Both the position numbers and the translations under genes were made by a program. A stretch of 64,000 nt of DNA from Chionis minor (taxonomy: Eukaryota > Chordata > Aves > Charadriiformes > Chionididae): the NCBI GenBank assembly GCA_013398295.1, contig VZSF01001888.1, positions 124,001 through 188,000 of the forward strand. The letters are read 5' to 3'. Numbering within the stretch: the first letter of the stretch is position 1; the number at the start of each line of letters is the position of its first letter. The notes below the pieces were generated by a model that did no database searches, was not told where the DNA came from, and worked only from the letters and a program-made list of their open reading frames with translations. Below, in pieces: positions 1 to 11,458 of this stretch.

Positions 1-331
1 AGTTCATCTTTTTCTCTTCACAGTGTGTCACTACATTTTTCTTCAGTTTTAATCCAGATGCAATCTGGCATGACAGAAACTGCTGCCTTCCCAGACACAG
101 TCTGATAAGCCAAATTCCATGCTGATTCAAACCCTGCTTCAGCAGGAGCATGTGGGTTTCAAAGACAGCATATAACAGTTGCCCTTGTTGAGAAACTTCT
201 GAAGAGAGATGAATCACCACAGCCAAAATAAAATTGCAGATTACTGGGATTTCTTTTAAGGAACAAGGATGTCACCCATTTCCATCTTTGCATTCGTCTA
301 CTGCACGTGCTTTTCTGTTTTCTTTCTCGTA

Positions 332-414
332 TTACAAGAATTCACAGTGGTCGGTTCCTGCCTTTGTTGCTTCTGTATCAAACAGTTTTGTTTCCACACA
401 CAGAGTACATTGCA
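332..414 (-). other. Possible terminal coding exon (unidentified)
   Basis: On the minus strand a textbook acceptor (a pyrimidine tract ending 'ttattttccag', read from about 437 down to 415) is followed by a frame open for 27 codons to a TAA at 334-332. The predicted end reads TKAGTDHCEFL. The frame assumes one base is carried over from an upstream exon, and the segment at 815-863 would supply it. A second frame across the same bases is also open, so the frame itself proves little. I do not recognise the peptide. It may be a chance acceptor in AT-rich DNA or an exon of a non-coding transcript. Confidence 0.2.
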
Positions 415-814
415 CTGGAAAATAAAAAAAAGCCAACCAACCCCCAAAATCACACAGAATTTTTTTCCTTCTGTATAATAAGTGGGACCATTGCTTTCTT
501 ATGCTGCCATACATTCCTGATAATGAAAGGCATGGGTGGGCTTCTTGGTTGGCGGTTGGGTCATTTTGATGTTAGGTGTTTGGTTTTTTTGAATTAACAT
601 TTCCATTTTTGTTGCCATAGCCTTGACTGAAGTTCTTTGCTCTATTACAAATACAACAGAACAATAAAACAGATTAAGAGTCTGCTTCCCTCTCTTTCAA
701 CTGTGAAACTGAGATGCACCGCCACTGACGCTAACAGAATTACCCAGATTCAGATATACAAGAACAGAAGACAGAATAATCTAAATACAAATTTGGACCA
801 AAAATCAGGCTTAC

Positions 815-863
815 CTTCACATAAAAGCTTCTGATAATATTGCAATTGGCAAAGCACATTTAG
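815..863 (-). other. Possible 49-base internal exon (unidentified)
   Basis: On the minus strand the segment ends at a strong donor (GTGAAG|GTAAGC, 814-809) and starts after a moderate acceptor ('gatatatatttag'). Only one of three frames is open across it, giving LNVLCQLQYYQKLLCE plus one base. That frame joins in phase to the terminal segment at 332-414 (junction codon GTG). It also accepts, in phase 0, the segment at 1193-1324. Its very small size and the lack of a recognised homologue keep confidence low. Confidence 0.2.
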
Positions 864-1192
864 CTAAATATATATCGGTACAGATAAAAATGTACATAGT
901 CTATGCTTGTAGCTGCAAAAATGTGAATAGAGACGAAATCTGTTTAACAAAAGAAAGCAAATGGGGAAATCAAACTGGAATCTGGAACACTTTCACAAAG
1001 ATATTCTTTTGGATCATAAAATACTCTTATAGACATGCATGCAGGCAGACGTACTGAAAGCTAGCTAATATTGCTTCTGTCAGCACCTGATACAACAGCA
1101 ACATGTGCCTATTTGTCAAGGAAGATGATTTTCCCCAGTAAACTGATGTCCTCAATTACAGTTTATCATAAAACACTGTTGTTAATATTCAC

Positions 1193-1324
1193 TCTGAGCA
1201 GAAAAATAGCTCTGATTGTGTTTTCATCCACTTCATCCATTTGATTTTTCTCCACACACATGGTCCGCATTGGCTTACCATGTTTGCTGCTGATTAACAG
1301 AGAGCAAGCCTTGGGTATAGCAAT
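1193..1324 (-). other. Possible 132-base internal exon (unidentified)
   Basis: On the minus strand this begins after the acceptor 'atgcttactgcag' (ending at 1325) and is open for exactly 44 codons, phase 0 to phase 0, up to a moderate donor AGA|GTGAAT. The translation has a charged, protein-like centre (MDEVDENTIRAIFLLR at its end). A stronger donor lies inside it at the CATG|GTAAGC site and would give a 46-base exon that does not join the 815-863 segment in frame. I cannot assign a family. Known facts: none. Inference: if real, it belongs to a minus-strand gene ending near position 332. Confidence 0.2.
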
Positions 1325-1805
1325 CTGCAGTAAGCATAAGTTTTATAGCAACTAAACAAATTTGAGGCATTAAAAAGAAGTCAAAAATATTGTATTTCCA
1401 GCACTTGTAACAGAAGATCTTAACAATGCAAGTTGAATCTTCCTTCAAATTCTCAGAGCTGGAGTCATGTCACTCCATTTAATCCTTAAAGCACCAGGGC
1501 AAAAGGCAAGGGCAAAGAGTAAAGTACCATCTTGAGGGAGGAGGAGAGGGAAAGCAGAACAAGAAAGATGATAATCCTCAGAAAACCTAGAATAGTAATT
1601 CAACATCTGCTCAGATGAAGCAGATGGTAGATAGCAGCCAAAGTTAGTGAGCACACAACCCCAGGGATAACCCCCCTTTTCTCCTACCCTTCCTTCATCA
1701 CCTTGAAGAGAAACATCTTCTAATGACTTTAAGAAATCATTAGCCTGTCCTTTCTCCAGTGGTGTAGGTGTACCCATGGCAGGGGTCCCACTCTTACTAG
1801 CCGAC

Positions 1806-1964
1806 TCAGTTGCAGGAGGCATAAATTATGTCCTGGTGGTTCTTTATACCAGCCACAGAAGATGACAGAGTTGAAAGCTTGACTTTTTCCTTCCTTTCCT
1901 GTCTTGCCTGACTACTGCTAGGTGTGCATGTATGTGCTGGAAATGGAGAAGAGGAAGGAAACTT
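1806..1964 (-). other. Exon-like segment with frame break (unidentified)
   Basis: A strong minus-strand acceptor ('ttctccatttccag', ending at about 1965) opens into a frame containing SSSQARQERKEKVKLSTLSS and closing at a TGA at 1806. Just beyond, in a different frame, is an open stretch containing TPTPLEKGQANDFLKSLEDV (down to about 1690). The two frames lie too close together for a normal vertebrate intron. If this is one exon it carries a one- or two-base shift. If it is not coding, both frames are chance. No family is recognised. Confidence 0.13.
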
Positions 1965-4900
1965 GTTCAAATATATGTAGAGGGAAGACAATTTAGAGGT
2001 AGTTGGATAGTTACAGTCTGATCACATTTTGAACCTTTAAGACTATGTCTGAGAACCACCATACATTTTATAATGAAGAGCAGTACCCCTCCCAAAAGGC
2101 ACTTCCTCTAAATTTAGAGGCTTATCATCCTAGCTGGACACGGTCCAGGTGGACATTAGACTTCTACCTCCACCCCCATCACCACGTAGGCTATTTCATT
2201 TGAATGTGCTGAGGCTTTCCTGGAGCCCCCTCTGTGCCTGAATTTCAAAGCAATTGGAAAAGCATTATTTTCAACTCACACACAAGAAAGGCAGGAAAGA
2301 AAAAGATTAAGTGATCTGTCGAAAGCAGCTTCTCAACCCACACCTGCTCTCAGTGCAGACCAGTCAAGTCTGGACACATCCTCGTGCAACAGCAAGTCAG
2401 ACACAGATACCCAAGCTAGCCTTGAACGTGCCAGCAGCAACACTGCCAGCAGTATAAAGTTATCAGCACAATGCTCAAGGCTATGCTGAGAAACAGGGAA
2501 TAGCAGCCCCCAGAGCACCGCTCTTAACATAACCACGCTGTGAAAATACGCGAGCAACGTTAGCTGTAGGCATGGTGCCCACACAAAGCTACCCATTCTT
2601 AGACATAGCATTAATTTGCCTGTAGGTGGAGCTCAAGAATATGTATATAGTTCCTGCATATGTGGGATGAATACTGTTTGTTTGGTGCACTCACCCTAGC
2701 TCCCTCTAGAAACTTCCCAAGCCTTACATCAAGAGCTAACACAGAAGTTTTTAAATCAAAATGACTATACGGGGTCAAAGCCACATAAGTGTATGTTCCA
2801 AATAATGCATACCTAAGTGAAAAGGTGGACTGTTCTCACTTTAATTTACATAACACTAAGTAATTTTAGTTACCCATCCATGTCACACTATTCATAGAAG
2901 CAACCGTATCTCCCAGGAGCTCCTTTCTTCCCTTACCCCCACATAGGCTCAGGCCCTTCCCTGTAACCCACAGTGAAACAGATCACAAGAATATACCCCC
3001 TGTCCCCCCCCAAAGACCTAACACCCCAAGCACTACCAACCAAGTCCCCATTTTCATGTATCCTGATTTTACAGCAGTGAAATTGCGTTCTTCAGGGGGC
3101 CTTAAACCATGAGAAGAATGAGATAAATGCCTCTTTTTGCATGTGTTTGATACCCTGATACCAGATAGGAGGAGAGTCATTAGAAACATTAGCTTCTTCA
3201 TATCATATGCTCTCTCATTGAGAGCTGAGATTTTAATAACCCACTGTGTTGTTCATTGCTGATATTTAATCTTTCAAACCTGAACAGATTTTTCAAGTCT
3301 TTTGTTATTTTATTATTTAGACATGAAAAATAGAAAAATCATTATATGTTAGGAGGCATCCTATAGAAGTTCACGGATAGTCTGCTAAATATTTCAAATG
3401 ACAATTATTAAAATAAATTTCTCTTAGTCATAGGATGGTACATCTCATATTCTGCTCCAAGTTATACCCGCTATCATCTCTCAAGAATGGAGCCAAATAC
3501 TGCTCCAGGTTACTCCTCTAAAATGCTACTTAACTGGGAACAAAATTTAATAAATGTGCTACTTCACAAGGTATGTAAACCAATATTGTATTTCCAAAGG
3601 CAGGATCACTTTTGAGCTTCGTAAGGCAAATATAGCCAGCGTGCTCCCACCTGAGAAAACCTAGCATTCATGAAATCCTTATTAGCCTAGTAACACCATT
3701 TTAGATGCAAAGCCAATATGCAACTGGCCCCATCCTGATTCCATTTAAAAACATAGTTAATCTATATTAAAGCCACTAATTGATGTAAAGGGATTCTGGA
3801 TTTCCACTAACACAAATAAGACCAGGGTATGCCTCTTGTTGAGGATCTTGAAGAGCATCTGGTCACATTACATATTTTTATTATAACAGGGTGACTGAAA
3901 TTATTCACTAAGCTAGTATCCACTAGGGATTAGTGGACGCATGCATGATCGCATTCAGATGGTGTGTATATATGTTTAGGGGTGTTATTCTAAGAAGTAT
4001 TTGAGAAAATTAGGAATTAGACGAGAAGCAAAACCTTGGAACTTATGCAAGTAAAATAGGAACAGTGACGGCCAGGGAAATCAGGACAAGAAGTGCAACA
4101 GAAGCCAGCAGAGAACAGTATTAAGATTGATTTTTTTGTTTTTTTTGTTTGTTTCTTACATTCTTATGACAAGTTTCTAAACATTTCACAGAAGTTGCAG
4201 CAACATTTGTGGCAAAAAAGATGAAGGAAGTCCAAGGTGAGCATAACCACAGAACCAGCTGTGGAAGGGAATTAATGTCTTGATAGCAATCCAAAGGCAC
4301 ACTGGCAATGGCAGAGGAGGAAATCCACATTGAAGGAACAAACATGGCAGAATGTTGAGCAGAGTGCTTGACCTGGCTCAGTTTGCCTTGTAGCAGTGAG
4401 CAAGCTAGACAATACGACCAAAAAGGTAAACAAACACCGGAAAACAATGGCAGTGGCTAGAAAGAAAAAAGGCAAAAGTCTCAGAGGTTCCACGGGGAGT
4501 CCCAAAACTGAAAACAAACCAGCGACATTCAAAAATAAAATCACAAGATGACCTTCAGAGTGGCAACCCTCAAGCTGTCCTCTCACAATTTAGCATCCGA
4601 CCTTGTTGCTACTGGGATTTTTTACAGGATTCTTCTGTACGCAGTTGAAACAAAAAGTTAAGGGCTCAAATGAACACATACAATACTTCTCTGAAACACA
4701 TAAGGACCAGATTGTAACAGGTTTCCCTTTCATCTATATCTACACCCTTTACAACAGAGACATTTCATAGCAGAGATCTCTATTTTGCATATTAATTACC
4801 TAATTTTGAATCTCTTAATTTTATAGAAGTTTGCCCAACAATCAGAAATTCAGATCTAATCTTAGAAAAAGTTTTCAAATGTACATCACCCCATACCATA

Positions 4901-7900
4901 GTTTGAGTATATTACAGAAGATAAACCACACCAGTTTGGCAACAGGTGCAAGACTCTTATATAAAAATATTAAAATCATGGGAATGCTGCAATATCTCTG
5001 TTGCCCCCTGACACTTATGTGGCAAGAACTCCATGGGTTCTGGTAATCTCTATTCTGCTAATAGAATAAGTCTGTTTTCTAGTTTGTGCATTCCAACACA
5101 ACATAACAAACAAGTGCAATGATGGCTAAGGAGTGGGCATAGACCATAATATTGAGCAATAAAAGTCTCCGCAGCCTCCCCTCTTACACCAGGAGAGGAA
5201 GGGGGAGAACAAACCAAGAGCAGGAGAGGGCATTGGCAGGAAATGAGCCTGCTATATTAGCTGAAAGGTTATCCCCTCCATAATGCTAATGGGAGCACTT
5301 ATCCATGCACCCCTTCCTCAAGCCTTGCTTTTCCCACTACACAAGCGTAGCAACAGGACTTCCATTAGCACAGGATGGGGTCCTCCTTAACAGCTTTCAC
5401 AAAATTTGAAACACATACTCATCACTCTGTATTTGCGTCATGCAAAATTACATTTTCATGAGTGAAAATGGAGACTCAGACCCAGACCAGTTACCAGTAA
5501 CTGAACTAAAAAAGTGTGAGATAGCTCAAAATAAACAGCACCTGCCTCACTGGATGCAAAACTCCTGTTCAGCATTAACTCCGCTATAGCCTGTTCACCA
5601 CTTTGTTACTGCAGTTCTTCTCCTTGACCAATTTTATGCATTAAGGTTGAACTGTACACCCTTAAATATATGCTAGCTCAAACTCAACACATTTCATGCA
5701 GACACTTCCATTTCAGCAATGCTTTCTGTGAAATTATTGTTTAGGAGCAAGCAAAGCAAGCAAAGACAGATACCATAGGTTGGATGCTGGAAGCCCAAGT
5801 TCAGGTGCCTGAGCTCTGTCTCAATGAGTGATGCAGGGTGTAAAACTATGTTGAACTGGGCAGAGAGAAAACCTGAGGGTACCCCGTATCCTACCAAGCA
5901 ACCCCTCACACCACAGACCAAAACACATCTTCCTGAACCGAGACTCATGTGCTTTCTATTTGAGAAGGGAAATGTATTGACATTCAGACACCAGATCAAT
6001 GAAAAATCCTTAGAAATATCTGATTTTCCCTTCTAGTGCCTGAAAGAAACAGAATTTAGAAGCCTTGGGGGATGAGGTAAAATAACAGCAGCATCCCCCA
6101 GCCAACCAGAGCCTGCCCTTATGTTGTAGGCAGCAGCGGATGCTCAGAGACTGGCTCTTTCATCCTGCTGCTTTGCTTGTCCCATGTTATGCCAAAACAC
6201 ACAGACCCGAGGAAAAAAGATTAAAAAAAAGCAGCCAAATCCTTGGGTTTGGTCCTGCCAGGGAAACTCCACTACCTTTTCATCAAGTTCAAGAGAAAGG
6301 AGCATTCAAAATGAATTGCCTTCAATAAACAGCTGCAATTAATTTGGAAATTAAAGTTGGGGATAAGTTCATTGACAGTAATTAGTAAATTGTTACATTG
6401 TTTAAATTGTTAAGGGTAGTTGTAATTGTCCTTCAAAGCTTCCTGACAATGAACCACAATAAATCAAGTTAAATATACCAAGTGAACTGCAGTATCGGGT
6501 GGCATTGTTTTAACATTTACTGTAATAATAATTTGAATGACAGGAACAACTGACCAGAAAAACAATGTGGAGTTGAATGGCCCTTGAATAGCAAAAATCA
6601 CACTTCACTTCATCAGCCACTGACACATCACAGCCATCACTTCTGTTTTGTCCACTGTCCAACAGCAACAGGTTGGAGAAAGAAAAAGAAAAATAAACAC
6701 GGGAAGACTCAAATTGTGGTTCCCCCCCCCCTTCCAATTCTGCAGCAGTCAGTTGCACTAGGCAACTTGTCACACTATTTTCTTTAGGGAACATAGTTAT
6801 TATCCAAACTAATTCAAAACTGCAAAATCATTATGACTTATTAGGCATCTAACCACTCTCCATTTCCTTCATTAATCCTAATTTTTCTGCTGTAAGAGGT
6901 CTGTATCAAACATGGTATGAAAGGCCAGTTCACTAAGAAAAAAGTGAAATCACAGTCTGCAAAGAATCTCCCCCTACCCTAAATTTTGAGGGGAAAATAA
7001 CAAAACAAAGACAAAACCAATTTTGCATTTTTTAAAGCTAGTAAGATCTATCATTGACATCTGGAGGAAGACTGTAAGGAGCAATACATGACGGTAAGGA
7101 AATGGGTTGGAATTTTCAGCCTTCTATTTTTTATTTTTTGTTTTAAAGAAAGAAGAAGAGCAAAATAAACATTTGGAAAAAATCTCATTCTTGAAAATGT
7201 TAAACAGAAAGACCACTAGTTTGTTAGCTTCTTCAGTTTACAACATTTGTCTGATGAAGATGTGCAATGGGGACACTTTTCCAATGGTCACTTCAACATG
7301 AGTCCTTTACAAGATTTACTTGGCTTATCTTTCATTAGATTGAGATGAGGAGGAAAAGAACATTTGCTATGTAAAAAGATAGCACACGCAGTTCTTCTAA
7401 GAGTCACAGAAGATTTGAAAACAAAAATATTTTTCTTACACTAACATCCCTATTCACAAAGGCAAAAAACCAAAAAATACAGGAACTATATGAGAACCAG
7501 GTACCTGATCCGCAAGCATTGCTGGGAGGTAGGTGTACTTAATGCTGTGAGTACACTCACTGACTTCAGTGGGAATTGTGGTTCTAAGCACTACTGAACA
7601 TTAAGCTATTTCAAATTATTACTAATTTTTGAAAGGGGAGTTTGCAAGAGGTACCGAGTCCCTCAAATATACTCTAGCTGAATTCAAAGAGCATCAGATA
7701 CAGAAGCAGCAGGTACAGCTATCATGTATAATTTATCATAACAGGACTTCTCCAGCGTCCAGCAGCACTGCTCTGTGGGTTGTTTTTGCAGGCAGCTGGA
7801 AGAGCCACTGAACAAGTGGCCTCTAAGAAGTTTTTGGGTATCACAGTTCCCCCGAGCTGAAAGCTCCCTGTGCTACTGGCGAGGACAGCAGAGGGGCTTT

Positions 7901-9019
7901 TCATTCCTGTTTGATGTAATTTTGGCCTCTGAATTAAAGACAGAATTTGTGGTGTGGGTGCCATATGAATCCCCTTTGAACTCAGAGTTGAAGTAAGAAA
8001 TCAAGTCACTTAAGTAATTCCCCTGAAGTAGAAGCCACTTTCTGCATCAGCTATTAAATCTTTTCAAGTCACTTGTAGAACACAGCTGGAAGTAAAACCT
8101 GCCCTTCTGGGAGATGTTTTAATTGCTACTGATGCTGGGAAAGATACTGAAACCTTCCGGGAAAAGCAAGAGTAAAAGTCCACTGAGAAAGCCAACATGT
8201 AACAGATGGGGGGAGGAGGGGAGGACGTGCCTCATGACAACAGTCATTTGCAGCTACAGAGAGCATTTGGGAACAAAAAACAGGCAAATGCAGTAGTATA
8301 AAGCACAGTTTTTTCCTTAGCTTACTGTCTTTTTCACACCACTGTGGACACAAGTTATGTCTTGGAAGACTATAAAACATAGTAAGAAACAGAGTAAAGA
8401 ATCACGAGCTTTAATTTATAAAGATATTAATAAAACCAATTTTGCCTTGAGATGGCTTTTTCCACTACTACCATTTCCAGCAGTAATTACACACACATAT
8501 CCAACAGCAAAATTTTTCTGGAGTATTTGAGCCGAATCAAAGTACTGGGTCCCGTAAACTAGAGACCTTATTCAGCATCACTTGCACAATCAAAACTTCT
8601 GCTGAAGCACCAGCATATTTTGTATAATTAAGGTACAAAGAATGTGGCTCTAGAATGACATCTGAAGAAATCTGGCTAGAGATGGGCTCTTTTGAGTTAG
8701 CATAGCTAGTTCTGAAGTATTACCAGTATTCATCTCAATGAGATATTGCAAATCAGAATGTAAGGTTGGGTAGATCAAGCTAACAAGAGGCCAAGCAGTT
8801 TTGGGAGAGATCAGCCCTTTCCAAGTAGGACAGGATCTTCTACCTTCAAGCTCTAGGAGATGCTGCAGTCCTAAAGGGGACAGACCAACCTGCCTCCCAG
8901 CTGTTGCCTTGCCTCCTCAGCAATGACACAGGCATTTGTCTAAGCCAGTGCCTAGACATTTTACCTCAATAAGCTAGCATGAAACGATTTTTGGTTGCTT
9001 TGGATTTATGCTGCCTTAG

Positions 9020-9138
9020 AAGTCTACAATGCCTGTGAAAGGATGGTACCACAGCACCTAGCAGATAGATCACCACACAAAATTGTGGTTTGGCAGCACA
9101 AGGGCGGAGCGGCACAAGACAGACCCCAACAGAGACAG
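9020..9138 (+). other. Well-bounded 119-base exon-like segment
   Basis: The segment lies between a good acceptor ('tttatgctgccttag', ending 9019) and an excellent donor (GACAG|GTGAGGC, GT at 9139-9140). Two of three frames have stops. The third is open throughout, entering after two bases and leaving in phase 0, and includes ACERMVPQHLADRSPHKIVV. The length is typical of a vertebrate internal exon. I recognise no domain and no neighbouring exon that clearly joins it. It could be a real coding exon, an exon of a long non-coding RNA, or coincidence. Confidence 0.22.
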
Positions 9139-10199
9139 GTGAGGCATTGCTGCTCCCTTTCCTCATCTCACCTCTTCACAAGCATCCCTTCTCTCCACCT
9201 TGAATTGGTTTTAAGTGCTTGACTGACAACACAATAAACCACATCCACCTGCTAAAGCAGAAAATTAAACCAGTGGGGAGAGAAAAAAAAAAATCAAAAA
9301 AAGGAAAAGCCATCACTGTCTGTTTTGTTGGCAAAGCACGCTGGCTGAGCAGCAGGTAGCAGGGTCAAAGCAAGGGAGAAGGCAAGACTACATAGCCACA
9401 GTTTTGGTTGGAGGGGGGGAACAGTATTACCAGCTTAGGTAAAAGCCAGCTGTTGGATTAAGGTCAGTAAGGTTTTGCAACCCAAGAAGCTATTTCAAAC
9501 AGCGGGGTCTACTTCTAAGCATCCCTGTTGACAAGTCACCCAAAAAAGGTCAGGAAGCTGGTTTATCCTCTGCAAGACAAGCAAAGACATGGAGATCTCT
9601 TGCCCTCTCAGTGTACTTTTATAGAGCATGCCTTCTGCTGCTTTGTCATTCCTTCAAATAGATGTGCAGAAAAAAAAAAGGTCCTTTTAAACAATGTCCT
9701 TTTAATTTGAACAATTTCCTTCTCTTTACAGCTGGACATTGAATAAGTTAGAGACATAAAATTAATTTCAGATTAAGCACACTTCAATACAACAGATTGA
9801 AATGGGAAAAATAATAAAAGACACTTTTTTACTAAGACAGGGTTATTCTTACATCCATACGGAGTACATCTATAAACAAATGGAAGAAAGGTGTCAAGAT
9901 TTTCACGCAGTCTCACAAGACATCTAAATATATCAAAACCCATGTCCCGCAAGCTGAGAGCTTTTCTATCCAGTTAATTTTCAAAGGGATAAAGCACATC
10001 AGTAATTTCAGATCTTTAAGGATTTTGACTCATTGAAACAGGCGATTTAACAAGTAATTTTAAAATTGAGATTTATATTTAGAGGAAAAAGACCTGCAAA
10101 GTTGTGCCATTCTTAAAGAAAATGTGAAAAGACAAGTGGAAAGTGAAGGAAGCTTTAGAGTTGACAGCATAGTCCTTCAGTTGTCTAGGCACATCCTAT

Positions 10200-10452
10200 T
10201 GGGATAAAGCTGCATCAAGGGAAGTTTAGACTGGACATTAAGATTTTTTACTGAGAGGGTGGTCAGTCACTGGAACAGGCTCCACGGGGAAGTAGTCACA
10301 GCACCAAGCCTGCCAGAGTTCAAGGAGCATCTGGATAACACTCTTACCACTCTTAATCACATGATTTAGTGTTAGGTAGTCCTGTGAGGAGCAGGGGTTT
10401 GGACTCCATGATTCTTGTGGTCACTTCTGACTTGAGATATTCTATGATTTTG
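10200..10452 (+). mobile_element. CR1 LINE 3' end, older subfamily
   Basis: The segment carries the CR1 3' landmarks in order: 'gagagggtggtcagtcactg', 'ggaacaggctccacggggaa', 'gagttcaaggagcatctgga', then a terminus like 'ggactccatgattcttg' and a closing 'gatattctatgatttt'. CR1 is the dominant LINE of bird genomes and usually survives, as here, as a 5'-truncated tail. The wording of the tail (a 'caccaagcctgccagagttc' block and a bird-type 'ggatattctgtgat' end) differs from the copy at 10990, so it belongs to another subfamily. It has no usable coding frame. Confidence 0.9.
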
Positions 10453-10799
10453 TATTTGCAGCAGTCAGTGGAAGTTCTTATGCAGAATTTTCATTATTGC
10501 CTCTAATAAAGATCTGGTGGAAACACAGGATAATTAATGAAGAAGTCATTTCCGTATTCAGAAAGTTGAACTGAACAGTGACATACCTTGAAATTTGACA
10601 AACTGTCTATATAGTCAAATGGATTATACTCAGCATGAAGAAGAAAAAAAACTAGATTACTTCTCATGTAAGAGAAACATTCAAGAGGAAATTTGTATTA
10701 TATGGAAAGGTACAAGAGGAATTCAGAAGTTTTCACTGCAACCTTCAACTAACCCCTACGTTTGAATTCAGCCTAAAGAAAAAACATAGAAATTAGTAT

Positions 10800-10866
10800 C
10801 TTCATAGAGTTTGAAACAAAGCTCAAATGATGCTCGCATTTGAGGTTTGTTTCAAACTCCGTGAAG
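10800..10866. repeat. Near-perfect 67-base inverted repeat (hairpin)
   Basis: Left arm 10800-10829 and right arm 10837-10866 are reverse complements at 27 of 30 positions, with a 7-base loop (10830-10836, 'atgctcg'). The central 23 bases of each arm ('gagtttgaaacaaa' running on to 'ctcaaatg') differ at one position only. Size and shape are those of a microRNA precursor, but a MITE-like relic or a local inverted duplication would look the same. The sequence matches no microRNA I know. It lies between two CR1 tails and is not part of either. Confidence 0.85.
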
Positions 10867-10989
10867 TCATTTGAGAGAGGGCAGATGTGACTATTCCTAG
10901 GTCATTCTCCTGCTTTAGAAGCTGATCAGGTTTCCAGAACCTAGTTATGGTTTTGAAACCATATGAATGAACCATCTGAATGTCCCTTA

Positions 10990-11458
10990 GGAGGGACATT
11001 GGGGTGCTGGAGTGCGTCCAGAGAAGAGCAACAAAGTTGGTGAGGGTCTAGAGCACAAGTCTTATGAGGAGCAGCTGAGGGAACTGGGATTGTTTAGCCT
11101 GGAGAAAAGGAGACTGAGAGGAGATCTTATCACTGTACCTACCTGAAAGGAGGCTGTAGCCAGGTGGGGGTCAGTCTCTTCTCCCAAGTAAGAAGCCACA
11201 GCACAAGAGGAAATGGCCTCAAGTTATGCCAGGGGAGGTTTACATTCGATATTAGGAAAAATTTCTTCACGGAAAGTGTTGTCAAGTATTGGAACAGGCT
11301 GCCCAGGGAAGTGGTGGAATCACCATCCCTGTTGGTATTTAAAAGATGGGTAGACGTGGTGCTGAGGGACATGGTTTAGTGGTGGTTTTAGCAGTGTTAG
11401 ATTAATGGTTGGACTCAATGTTCTTATAGGTCTCTTCCAACCTATGTGATTCTGTGAT
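10990..11458 (+). mobile_element. CR1 LINE, 3' part of ORF2 plus 3' tail
   Basis: This starts in the typical ORF2 stretch ('ggggtgctggagtgcgtcca') and runs through 'ggagaaaaggagactgagag', 'ggaacaggctgcccagggaa' and 'gctgagggacatggttta' to the terminal 'gattctgtgatc'. Frame 11164-11379 is a relic of the ORF2 C-terminus: it reads STRGNG near the start, [20 protein letters not shown] in the middle and VVLRDMV at the stop, as in avian CR1. The N-terminal endonuclease and the reverse-transcriptase core are missing, so it is a dead 5'-truncated copy. Orientation is the same as the copy 540 bases upstream. Confidence 0.95.

Larger units (their letters stand above)
1..10199. other. Unique AT-rich DNA, no confident gene
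   Basis: I see no recognisable repeat family or protein domain in this stretch. Open frames are short and overlap on both strands. It contains C-runs at 3003-3010 and 6722-6731 and purine/G-rich DNA around 8205-8226. Exon-like segments at 332-414, 815-863 and 1193-1324 (minus) and 9020-9138 (plus) are listed separately. The rest could be intron or intergenic DNA. Confidence 0.6.

Noticed and set aside
1993..2013. let-7-like string 'agaggtagttggatagtt'
   Set aside because: It resembles the let-7 mature sequence only loosely, the seed is wrong at the start, and no matching second arm lies within hairpin distance.
3469..3649. Two further small minus-strand exon candidates upstream of the left-edge chain
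   Set aside because: They can be joined in phase, but the intron between them would be about 65 bases and the donors are weak, so this looks like over-fitting.
8205..8226. G-rich run as a G-quadruplex
   Set aside because: It lacks four separate runs of at least three G with short loops.
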